Below, piece by piece: positions 6,199 to 12,620 of a stretch of DNA of 12,620 nucleotides. A program made the translations under genes and the position numbers. Source of the DNA: Ignavibacteriota bacterium (GTDB lineage Bacteria; Bacteroidota; Ignavibacteria; Tepidaquicellales; Tepidaquicellaceae); assembly GCA_003158365.1 (NCBI GenBank), contig PMIW01000200.1:1-12620 (forward strand), in the 5' to 3' direction. Within the stretch, counting starts at the first letter, position 1. The number at the start of each line of letters is the position of its first letter. The notes beneath the pieces are model-generated. The model saw only the letters and a list, made by a program, of their open reading frames with translations, did not search any database and was not told where the DNA came from.

Positions 6199-7566
6199 TT
6201 ATTTTAAAAAAGATTTTAATTTATTTTGAATGTCTTCCGCTTCTTTTTTTCCGCGAGCTTCGACAATAATTCTTATAATCGGTTCGGTATTTGATTTTCT
6301 CATGTGAATCCAGTAATCCGCGAAATCAAGCTTCACTCCGTCTGTTGTTGTAATCCTGCAATCCTGATTTTTATAATAGGCAATTACTTTTTTTAGCAAG
6401 CTGTCGGGGTTTCCCTTTACATCAAACTTTGCCTTGCTGATGTAATATTTCGGTAGAGTTTCTTTATATTCGCTGATTTTTCCTTTGAATCCTGCAAACT
6501 CCTGAAGTATCAATGCAATACCAACTATTGCGTCGCGTCCGTAATGCAATTCGGGTATAATCACTCCTCCGCTACCTTCACCGCCTACAATTGATTTATT
6601 GCGCTTCATTTCTTTCACGACATTTATTTCACCGACTGCGCTTCTGAAAACCTTGCCTCCGAATTCTTTTGCAACATCATCAACCGCCCTTGTTGTCGAA
6701 AGATTCACTGTTGCGGTTTTATTTTTCAACTTTGAATTTCTCATCACACTCTTAACTACGGTTGTAATTGTATTTTCTTCGATGTATGGCTCACCTTTAT
6801 CAGTAATAATTACAAGCCTGTCTGTATCCGGGTCAACCGAAATACCAAAATCCGCTTTATGTTTTTTCACGGCAGTGCAAAGCTGTTTAAGATTATACGG
6901 CAGAGGTTCAGGCATGTGCGGAAAAATACCCGAGCCGTCGCAGAATAATTCTATGACTTTGCATCCGAGCTTCTGAAGCAATACAGGTACAATATATGAA
7001 CCCGATGAATTTACTGCATCGACGACAATTTTAAATTTCCTTTTCTTAATTTTGCCGGCTTTAACAGATTTTAATTTAAGAACTTTATCGATATGTTTCT
7101 GAATCCACGTGTAGTCTGATTCAATTGGTTTTATATCATTAATTCCTGCATAATCAAAAATGGATTTCTTATACGATTCAATAACTTTTTTTATTTGCTC
7201 ACCGTCTAAAAATGTTCCGTTTGAATTTAAGAACTTCAGCCCGTTCCAGATTTGCGGATTATGCGAAGCCGTGATTGCAATTCCTCCCGCCGCTTTCAGA
7301 TCTTCTGTTGCAATCTGTACAGTAGGTGTCGGAACAACTCCGATATCTGTTGCAGTATATCCGCACATAGAAACTGTTGATAAAACCAAATCTGATATAA
7401 TGTTTCCGTGCTTTCTTCCGTCATATCCTATAACAATATTTTTTGATTTTGAATTCTTCCTGCAGTACTCTATAAAAGCCGAAGTAAATTTAATTATATT
7501 TTCAGGAGTTAAGTTATCTCCTAATATTCCGCGTACTCCCGAAACTGATGCAATTATATCTGTCAT
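6199..7566 (-). CDS. glmM: phosphoglucosamine mutase / phosphomannomutase family
   Basis: A 455-residue alpha-D-phosphohexomutase of full length. The phosphoserine is Ser101 in ITASHNP, the Mg-binding loop is DPDTDR (245-250), the sugar-specificity loop is GEGSGG (about 330), and the phosphate-binding loop RKSNTEPIIR is near the C-terminus. The next gene upstream, 10 bp away, encodes a GlmU-type uridylyltransferase. This points to GlcN-6-P to GlcN-1-P interconversion for UDP-GlcNAc, peptidoglycan and LPS synthesis. The DPDTDR and GEGSGG loops are, however, closer to the phosphomannomutase and archaeal-type GlmM branch than to classical bacterial GlmM, so phosphomannomutase activity cannot be excluded. 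The ATG at 7566 has no visible Shine-Dalgarno sequence. Family certain; substrate inferred from context. Confidence 0.88.
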   Translation of the reverse strand: MTDIIASVSGVRGILGDNLTPENIIKFTSAFIEYCRKNSKSKNIVIGYDGRKHGNIISDLVLSTVSMCGYTATDIGVVPTPTVQIATEDLKAAGGIAITASHNPQIWNGLKFLNSNGTFLDGEQIKKVIESYKKSIFDYAGINDIKPIESDYTWIQKHIDKVLKLKSVKAGKIKKRKFKIVVDAVNSSGSYIVPVLLQKLGCKVIELFCDGSGIFPHMPEPLPYNLKQLCTAVKKHKADFGISVDPDTDRLVIITDKGEPYIEENTITTVVKSVMRNSKLKNKTATVNLSTTRAVDDVAKEFGGKVFRSAVGEINVVKEMKRNKSIVGGEGSGGVIIPELHYGRDAIVGIALILQEFAGFKGKISEYKETLPKYYISKAKFDVKGNPDSLLKKVIAYYKNQDCRITTTDGVKLDFADYWIHMRKSNTEPIIRIIVEARGKKEAEDIQNKLKSFLK

Positions 7567-7576
7567 AATGTTAATT

Positions 7577-8323
7577 TTATATTTTCATGTTTTCGAGTTC
7601 TTTGAGTTGGTCAATTGTATTAATTCCGCAAATCTCTATATTATTATCTACGGGAATTGCACCTATTTTGATTCCTTTATCCCTGAAATATTTAAATACA
7701 TCGGTCAGGTAATACTCACCCTGCGAATTATCTGTTTTGAGAGTCTTTATTGCTTCGAAGAGCAATTCGTTATTAATAATATATATGCCCGAATTTATTT
7801 CTTTTATCTTCTTTTCTTTTTCGGATGAATCTTTTTCTTCCCTTATATCCACAAAATTGTTTTCCGAATCTCTTATAATTCTGCCGTAACCGAACGGGTC
7901 ATCGAAAATCGCTGATAATAAACTTGCCTGAAATTTATTATCATAATGAAATGAAAGAAATTTCTCAATCGTTTCGAATTTCAGCATCGGTACATCGCCC
8001 GAAAGAATCAAAACATCACCTTTAAAATCTTTTAGTTCTTCATAGGTCTGCATGACCGCATGACCCGTGCCGAGTTGTTCATCCTGGTGAGCGAATTTTA
8101 TTCTCGAAATATCATCGGGATATTTTTCACCGATAAAATTTATGACACTTTGTTTTTGATGTCCGACTATAAGTTCAATTTTATCAGAATGTATTTTCAG
8201 AGCGAGGTCGACGACATGCTGAATTAAAGGTTTCCCGTTAAGTTCAAACATTACTTTTGACTTATCGGGGTTTTTCATACGCTTGCCTTTTCCCGCAGCA
8301 AGAATTATTGTTGCAAGTTTCAA
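7577..8323 (-). CDS. GlmU-like UDP-GlcNAc pyrophosphorylase, uridylyltransferase domain only
   Basis: A 248-residue nucleotidyltransferase matching the N-terminal half of GlmU. Features are the nucleotide-binding loop LAAGKGKRM (8-16), QLGTGHAV (83-90), metal-binding GDVP (109-112), GYGRI (145-149), the sugar-contact EINSGIY (about 175-181), GEYYLTDV and a final CGINT. It should join UTP and GlcNAc-1-P to give UDP-GlcNAc. Classical GlmU is about 450 residues with a left-handed beta-helix acetyltransferase domain; here the protein stops normally after the first domain, with no trace of hexapeptide repeats downstream. The start is a TTG at 8323, since no ATG or GTG precedes it in frame before a stop at 8357-8359 and LKLATIILAAG fits the family. 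It lies 49 bp after panD and 10 bp before the mutase gene. Confidence 0.88.
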   Translation of the reverse strand: MKLATIILAAGKGKRMKNPDKSKVMFELNGKPLIQHVVDLALKIHSDKIELIVGHQKQSVINFIGEKYPDDISRIKFAHQDEQLGTGHAVMQTYEELKDFKGDVLILSGDVPMLKFETIEKFLSFHYDNKFQASLLSAIFDDPFGYGRIIRDSENNFVDIREEKDSSEKEKKIKEINSGIYIINNELLFEAIKTLKTDNSQGEYYLTDVFKYFRDKGIKIGAIPVDNNIEICGINTIDQLKELENMKI

Positions 8324-8372
8324 AATTATATATTCTTTCAGATTAAATGAGCAGGATTAATAATAAGGATAA

Positions 8373-8735
8373 CTATTTTGTTTGTTTTTTAGTTATTCTG
8401 TTTTTTTTATCAACAAAAATTTTTGTTGGCTTGAATTTCTTAACTTCTTCCTCGTCATATGAGCCATAGGTAATAATAATAATCTCGTCACCGACAGCGC
8501 CGTGTCTGGCGGCAGGACCATTCAGACATACAATCCCGCTGTTTCTTTTTCCGGGTATTAAATATGTTTCGAGCCTTTGACCATTGTTTAGATTTACTAT
8601 CTGAACTTTTTCATACGGCAGCATATCGGCAGCATCCATCAGTTCAACATCAAGTGTCAGGCTTCCCTCATAAAAGAGTTCTGCCTGTGTAACAGTTGCA
8701 CGATGAATCTTTGATTTGCATAAAACACGTCGCAT
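8373..8735 (-). CDS. panD: aspartate 1-decarboxylase proenzyme
   Basis: A 120-residue PanD that makes beta-alanine from L-aspartate for pantothenate and CoA. The self-cleavage site is Gly24-Ser25 in YEGSLTLD, at the usual residue number; Ser25 becomes the pyruvoyl cofactor. Other family motifs are KIHRATVTQAEL, NNGQRLETYLI (Tyr and Arg contacts), CLNGPAARHGAVGD and IIIITYG. The ATG has a strong ribosome binding site (GAGGAGAAGG ending 6 nt upstream), the best in the window. It lies 18 bp after panC, with which it forms the two-step pantothenate branch. The C-terminal tail is lysine-rich. Identity is secure. Confidence 0.97.
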   Translation of the reverse strand: MRRVLCKSKIHRATVTQAELFYEGSLTLDVELMDAADMLPYEKVQIVNLNNGQRLETYLIPGKRNSGIVCLNGPAARHGAVGDEIIIITYGSYDEEEVKKFKPTKIFVDKKNRITKKQTK

Positions 8736-8753
8736 TTTTAGCCTTCTCCTCTG

Positions 8754-9614
8754 TTATTTTTCAAATAAAATATTATCGATTAATCTTGTTTTGCCGTAAT
8801 ATGCGGCAAGTGATATTAAAACACCACCTTTATAATCCTTCAGGTTAGATATTTTTTCTAAATTATTATTATCCGTTACTGCTATGTATTGTAACGAAGA
8901 ATCAGGCGAATTCGTTTCAATAAATTTTTTGATTTCTTTTTTTAATTCCTTTGTATCGTACATTTTTTCTTTAAGTACAAGTCTTTTTCCTTCATTTAAA
9001 GCTTTATACAGGGCTGAGGCTTCTTCCTTCTGCTCTGCTGTCAGGTAAGTATTCCTCGAGCTTTTTGCAAGCCCGTTTACTTCCCTGACAGTTTCGGAAA
9101 CCTTTAATTTTATATCCAAGTTCAAATCTTTTATCATTTTCCTGATAACCGCTGCCTGCTGCGCATCCTTCTGACCGAAATATGCAAAATGCGGTTTTAT
9201 TATATTGAATAACTTAAGTACTATTGTCGTTACTCCCTTGAAATGCTCGGGCCTGTATTTTCCTTCGAGTGTTTCAGTCAGAGCATTTACATTTACATAT
9301 GTATAATAGTCATTTGGATAAATTTCTTTTGTATCAGGATAAAAAACATAATCAACGCCGCAGCTTTTGCAAATATGATAATCCCTGAGAAAATCCCTCG
9401 GATAATCGTTGTAATCTTCGTTCGGAGAAAACTGAGCGGGGTTAACAAATATACTTGTAATTACAATATCAGATTCATCTCTTGCCTTAATCATAAGTGC
9501 GCAATGACCTTCGTGAAGATATCCCATAGTCGGGACGAAACCGATTTTCTTGCCCGTCCTTCTGCTGAATTCCGAAATATCCTGCATTGCAGAAATTTCT
9601 TTTATTACTTTCAT
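8754..9614 (-). CDS. panC: pantothenate synthetase (pantoate-beta-alanine ligase)
   Basis: A 286-residue enzyme of usual length that condenses pantoate and beta-alanine using ATP. The HIGH-type nucleotide motif is PTMGYLHEGH (28-37). Further landmarks are SIFVNPAQFSPNEDYNDYPR, YRPEHFKGVTT, KPHFAYFGQKDAQQ, and the KMSKS-equivalent region VNGLAKSSRN. GGAG lies a few bases before the ATG at 9614. It sits between accD (24 bp) and panD (18 bp). Together with PanD it makes pantothenate from pantoate; the pantoate-forming enzymes (PanB, PanE) are not in the window. Confidence 0.97.
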   Translation of the reverse strand: MKVIKEISAMQDISEFSRRTGKKIGFVPTMGYLHEGHCALMIKARDESDIVITSIFVNPAQFSPNEDYNDYPRDFLRDYHICKSCGVDYVFYPDTKEIYPNDYYTYVNVNALTETLEGKYRPEHFKGVTTIVLKLFNIIKPHFAYFGQKDAQQAAVIRKMIKDLNLDIKLKVSETVREVNGLAKSSRNTYLTAEQKEEASALYKALNEGKRLVLKEKMYDTKELKKEIKKFIETNSPDSSLQYIAVTDNNNLEKISNLKDYKGGVLISLAAYYGKTRLIDNILFEK

Positions 9615-9638
9615 TTTTATTCTCCGTAGAATATGATA

Positions 9639-10496
9639 TTATTTTCCGCTGGGTTTATGCAGAAGATGTTTTAAAATTACAGTCAGCCTGTCTTTCATAT
9701 CTCGTCTGTCGACAATTAAATCAAGGAAACCGTGCTCGAGCAGGAATTCAGAACGCTGGAATCCTTTCGGCAGGTCTTTACCTGTTGCCTGTTTAATTAC
9801 TCTCGGACCCGCAAAGCCGATTAATGCATTTGGTTCTGCTATATTTAAATCTCCGAGCATGGAATATGAAGCGCTTGCTCCACCCGTGGTCGGGTCGGTT
9901 ATAATGGAAATGTACGGGATTTTTTCTTCGGCAAGTTTTGCAAGTCTCGAGCTTGTCTTGGCTAACTGCATAAGCGATATTCCGCCTTCCATCATTCTTG
10001 CTCCTCCGCTTGCGGAGATAATCATGAATGGACATCCTTTTTTGATACATTTATCAATTGCTCTTGCAACCTTTTCTCCGACAACGCTTCCCATACTGCC
10101 GCCGATGAATTTGAAATCCATGCAGCAGATAATAACCGGAATTGAATTTAATTCACCCTCACCTGTTCTTATTGCATCGTACAGGTTAGTCTTTTTCATC
10201 ATTTCTTCTATTCTCTTGTCGTATGGTTTTGAGTCCACAAATTTAAGCGGGTCAACCGAACGAATCTTTTTATCAAGTTCTTTGAATGTTCCCTCGTCGA
10301 ATAGTATGCTAAAATATTCCTCGCTGCCGATTCTGAAATGGAAGCTGCACTTTGAACAAACGTATTTATTGCTTTCCCATTGTTTTTTGTGTAACATTTC
10401 GCCGCATTCATCGCATTTCACCCACATCCCGTCCGGGACATCTTTTTTAGGTGTACTTGTCGAAATATTTTCTTTTGAACGTTTAAACCAGGCCAT
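9639..10496 (-). CDS. accD: acetyl-CoA carboxylase carboxyltransferase subunit beta
   Basis: A 285-residue carboxyltransferase beta subunit that, with AccA, moves the carboxyl group from biotin to acetyl-CoA to form malonyl-CoA for fatty acid synthesis. The N-terminal zinc ribbon is present (Cys28, Cys31, Cys47, Cys50). The crotonase-like core shows SASGGARMMEGGISLMQ, TDPTTGGASASYSMLGD and IGFAGPRVIKQATG, with the oxyanion-type Gly-Gly positions intact, followed by GFQRSEFLLEHGFLD. The ATG at 10496 has an A/T-only leader with no Shine-Dalgarno sequence. The partner gene accA is not nearby. It lies 40 bp after tsaB in the same transcription direction. Identity is secure. Confidence 0.97.
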   Translation of the reverse strand: MAWFKRSKENISTSTPKKDVPDGMWVKCDECGEMLHKKQWESNKYVCSKCSFHFRIGSEEYFSILFDEGTFKELDKKIRSVDPLKFVDSKPYDKRIEEMMKKTNLYDAIRTGEGELNSIPVIICCMDFKFIGGSMGSVVGEKVARAIDKCIKKGCPFMIISASGGARMMEGGISLMQLAKTSSRLAKLAEEKIPYISIITDPTTGGASASYSMLGDLNIAEPNALIGFAGPRVIKQATGKDLPKGFQRSEFLLEHGFLDLIVDRRDMKDRLTVILKHLLHKPSGK

Positions 10497-10536
10497 AATA
10501 AAAATTTAAATTTTATTTAATATTAATTTCAGAACA

Positions 10537-11187
10537 TTACTTTGTCGGAACAAAATTTTTCATGTAAAAGGGTTCGGATGTTTTATAATCCGAATACTTA
10601 TTCTCACTTATATATCTGTTTGTTAAATTTAACTGAGAATAAATATTTGATATTCCTTTTAATCCGATAACTTCGAAGTTAAAAGATTTTAACTGTTCAT
10701 CGTTGTCGTTGATCAGAAAAATTCTGTTTCCCGCGTCGAAATCTTCAGCTTTCTTTATGTAGTAACCGGATATTCTCGAAATGATTCCATTTTTAGAAGA
10801 ATAATCCGCTGCATAGAATTCATTGGTTTTCGAATTCGAAAAGACCAAAGCAGTCAGAATTTTTTCTCCCGGCTCACCGCTGTATTTTCCGGCGATGATA
10901 TCCAGTGTGGGGATTTCTACAAGTTTACAGCCCAAACCAAAACAAATTCCCTTGGCTATTGCTGAACTGATTCTTAAACCTGTGAAAGAACCCGGACCGT
11001 TTGAAATACTGACAACATCCAAACAGGATAAATCGAGATTCGCAGATTCAAATTCCTGTTTAATTATGTAAATTAACGAATCTGCATTACTTTCACTATC
11101 CAATTTTTTTAATATAGTAATTTCACCCGATTTGCTAAAGGCAAACTCAATGTTTTTTGATGATGATTCTAATAGTAAAATGTTCAA
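10537..11187 (-). CDS. tsaB: tRNA t6A biosynthesis protein TsaB
   Basis: A 216-residue ASKHA-fold protein, the dimerisation and scaffold partner of TsaD in making threonylcarbamoyladenosine at position 37 of ANN-decoding tRNAs. The diagnostic segment is SISNGPGSFTGLRISSAIAKG, followed by FGLGCKLVEIPTLDIIAG; the N-terminus NILLLESSS matches the usual ILxIDTS strand. The start is a TTG at 11187. Only an ATT precedes it in frame before a TAG at 11203-11205, and no ATG fits the family N-terminus. The preceding gene, 15 bp upstream, is tsaE, its pathway partner, which strengthens the call. TsaD and TsaC are elsewhere. Confidence 0.93.
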   Translation of the reverse strand: MNILLLESSSKNIEFAFSKSGEITILKKLDSESNADSLIYIIKQEFESANLDLSCLDVVSISNGPGSFTGLRISSAIAKGICFGLGCKLVEIPTLDIIAGKYSGEPGEKILTALVFSNSKTNEFYAADYSSKNGIISRISGYYIKKAEDFDAGNRIFLINDNDEQLKSFNFEVIGLKGISNIYSQLNLTNRYISENKYSDYKTSEPFYMKNFVPTK

Positions 11188-11202
11188 AATACGCTGTTTT
11201 TG

Positions 11203-11646
11203 CTAAAATGTTATGATTCTTTCACTTTCTGTCTTTCCGAATTCAAAAATTACTTCCCTGAAAACATCCGAAAGATATTCCTCTGCCAGTTCGCACCATT
11301 CAATTATACAAACCGATTTATCGTTTATATAATCACTGAATCCGATTGTTTCAAGCTCTTCCTTAAAACGCAGGCGGTACAAATCGAAATGGTTTATTGT
11401 AATTTCTTTATCTGATTTTGGGTCAATTCCCCGATACTGGTTTACTATCAGGAAAGTTGGACTGTTTATTACATCCTGAACACTAAAGTATTCACCGACT
11501 CCTTTTACGAACTGGGTTTTGCCCGAACCAAGGTTCCCTTTAAGTCCGATTACTTCACCGGGTAATATAGTTTCTGCAAATTTTTTACCGGTTGCAACAG
11601 TCTGTCTTTCGGATTTGGAAATTATAATGTCATTTTGATTATTCAT
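11203..11646 (-). CDS. tsaE: tRNA t6A biosynthesis ATPase TsaE
   Basis: A 147-residue P-loop ATPase of usual size that drives turnover of the TsaB-TsaD t6A synthase. The Walker A motif is GNLGSGKT (37-44). SPTFLIVNQY is the switch-like region, HFDLYRL carries the catalytic Asp, and IIEWCEL is the conserved C-terminal Trp-Glu motif. It is the first gene of the probable eight-gene minus-strand operon and lies upstream of tsaB by 15 bp. TAATTTTG, a -7-like box, lies only 5 nt before the ATG, with no ribosome binding site visible. Identity is secure. Confidence 0.95.
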   Translation of the reverse strand: MNNQNDIIISKSERQTVATGKKFAETILPGEVIGLKGNLGSGKTQFVKGVGEYFSVQDVINSPTFLIVNQYRGIDPKSDKEITINHFDLYRLRFKEELETIGFSDYINDKSVCIIEWCELAEEYLSDVFREVIFEFGKTESERIITF

Positions 11647-11715
11647 CGGAGCAAAATTAACGATTTCAAACGGAAGTTACATTGAAGAAAAAAATCTCCG
11701 GATATATTGAAATAA

Positions 11716-11744
11716 GGGCTGCCGGAATAAATTCCTGACAGCCC
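11716..11744 (-). terminator. probable intrinsic terminator after porX
   Basis: On the minus strand GGGCTG (11744-11739) pairs with CAGCCC (11721-11716). An inner stem CAGGAAT/ATTCCGG with one mismatch brings the whole to about 12 base pairs around a 2-nt loop, followed by TTATTTC. It begins 11 nt after the porX stop codon and separates porX from tsaE. The T run is short, so termination may be partial. Confidence 0.6.
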
Positions 11745-11755
11745 AATGATAAATT

Positions 11756-12620
11756 TTATTTAGACTCTAAAGTCACCACAGGCAGTATCATCTCGTCGAG
11801 CGAAATCCCGCCGTGCTGGAATGTATCGTTGTACTGGTTAAGATATTTATGATAATCCGTAGGATAAACAAAATAAAAATCTTCCTTGGCTATAATATAA
11901 TTCACGATTCCGTTTCTTCTGGGTAATTTATATTCTTCGGGATTGTTTATATGTATTGCATTTCTTGCATCTGCCTTAACATTCCTGCCGTATTTATATC
12001 TCAGGTTTGGCGAAGATTCCCTGTCTCCAAGCGCTTTTACTCCGTGCAGGCATCTTATGCTTCCGTGGTCCGTTGTAATTACGATTTTAATTTTCTGTTT
12101 TGTTGATAGCTGCCTCAGCATTCCGAAGAAAGATGAATGCTCGAACCATGATTCCGTCAGTGACCTGTAAGCCGATTCATCAGGGGCGATTTCCTTTAAT
12201 ATGGCATTGTCGCTGCGGGAGTGTGCAATCATATCCACGAAGTTAATTACTATTGCATTTAGGTGATTGTTCGTGAAAGAAAGAATTTTATTTTCGACTC
12301 CGCGGCTGAACTCCGAATCCATAATTTTCGTGTAACGCAGTTCATTTCTCAGCTTTATTCTTTTTCTTTCGAAAAATTTATTCAGAAAATCTTTTTCATA
12401 ATTATTCTTCGAGTTTTCATCATCTTCGCCTTTCCATAAATCAGGGTAATGCTTTTCCAGTTCCGAAGGATACAGTCCTGCGAAAATCGCATTCCTGCAG
12501 TACGGTGTGGCAGTAGGCAAAAGTGAATAATAATATTCTTTTGAAATTTTAAAATAATCATTGAGGTATTTTTCCATTACCAGCCACTGGTCGAGTCTCA
12601 TGCAATCGATAACAAAAAAG
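11756..12620 (-). CDS. porX: PorX-type response regulator / PglZ-domain phosphatase, N-terminus cut by window edge
   Basis: The reading frame continues past the ATG at 12601 to the window edge, where it encodes FFVIDCMRLDQW. That ATG is therefore internal, and 287 C-terminal residues are visible. This is the alkaline-phosphatase-superfamily (PglZ) domain: VIDCMRLD (first metal Asp), LPTATPYCRNAIFAG (nucleophile Thr region), NFVDMIAHSR, RSLTESWFEH, TTDHGSIR (Asp-His metal ligands) and FQHGGISLDEMILPVV (last His). The wording matches PorX, a two-domain protein whose off-window N-terminus should be a CheY-like receiver. In Bacteroidota, PorX with PorY and SigP controls T9SS genes, and its PglZ domain cleaves oligonucleotides. 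A T9SS cargo gene at 3567-4838 fits. The receiver domain is not seen here. Confidence 0.9.
   Translation of the reverse strand, partial: FFVIDCMRLDQWLVMEKYLNDYFKISKEYYYSLLPTATPYCRNAIFAGLYPSELEKHYPDLWKGEDDENSKNNYEKDFLNKFFERKRIKLRNELRYTKIMDSEFSRGVENKILSFTNNHLNAIVINFVDMIAHSRSDNAILKEIAPDESAYRSLTESWFEHSSFFGMLRQLSTKQKIKIVITTDHGSIRCLHGVKALGDRESSPNLRYKYGRNVKADARNAIHINNPEEYKLPRRNGIVNYIIAKEDFYFVYPTDYHKYLNQYNDTFQHGGISLDEMILPVVTLESK

Noticed and set aside
5653..6207. 184-codon open frame on the plus strand opposite the lysine-rich gene
   Set aside because: Its translation is rich in Cys, Phe and Leu with no recognisable motif, as expected for the antisense of Lys/Glu/Asn-rich codons. The minus-strand frame has repeated protein motifs, sensible codon use and operon spacing.
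7160..7828. 222-codon open frame on the plus strand over the mutase and GlmU-like genes
   Set aside because: It is entirely antisense to two genes with clear family motifs and shows no motif of its own.
11652..11659. TAATTTTG on the minus strand as a confident tsaE promoter
   Set aside because: No TTTG lies 19-21 nt upstream and the box is only 5 nt from the ATG. It is mentioned as an observation but not annotated as a promoter.
12599..12601. ATG as the start of the PglZ-domain protein
   Set aside because: The frame stays open to the window edge and the codons before this ATG encode FFVIDC, which belongs to the conserved VIDCMRLD metal motif. The true start lies outside.

Overview
The window is AT-rich and comes from a bacterium of the Bacteroidota/Chlorobiota/Ignavibacteriota radiation, most likely an Ignavibacteria-like lineage. 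Three observations support this: a secreted protein ending in a type IX secretion (T9SS) sorting domain with the NYPNPFNPST wording typical of that group, a gene for the T9SS regulator PorX, and matches to the Bacteroidota-style promoter box TAnnTTTG upstream of some genes. The assignment is by protein style only; no rRNA gene is present.

Left part (1-2630). A PAS-domain sensor histidine kinase runs off the left edge (minus strand, 1-1041). It is followed on the same strand by a lone imidazolonepropionase gene (hutI, 1154-2425). A 205-bp divergent intergenic region then separates hutI from plus-strand genes.

Middle part (2631-5554). Two plus-strand genes lie in repeat-rich, poorly coding DNA: a small SAM-dependent methyltransferase (2631-3191) and a secreted YCF48/BNR-repeat protein with a T9SS C-terminal domain (3567-4838). 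The secreted-protein gene has a REP-like palindrome upstream (3320-3344). Downstream is a striking composite of four hairpins with 11-bp terminal inverted repeats (4857-4994). Beyond that lie three blocks of 11-bp-phased direct repeats (5310-5540).

Right part (5555-11646). A compact minus-strand gene run, every gap 49 bp or less, reads tsaE, tsaB, accD, panC, panD, a GlmU-like uridylyltransferase without its acetyltransferase half, a GlmM-type phosphohexomutase, and an unrecognised lysine/aromatic-rich protein. It is probably one operon for growth-linked precursor supply: t6A tRNA modification, malonyl-CoA, pantothenate/CoA and UDP-GlcNAc. Upstream of it, across a terminator-like hairpin, the C-terminal PglZ-type phosphatase domain of PorX runs off the right edge (11756-12620).

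Most of the window is recognisable housekeeping. The parts least explained by known families are the nested REP-like composite, the 11-bp repeats in the 3' flank of the lysine-rich gene, that gene itself, and the half-length GlmU beside GlmM. No complete new multi-gene system was found.
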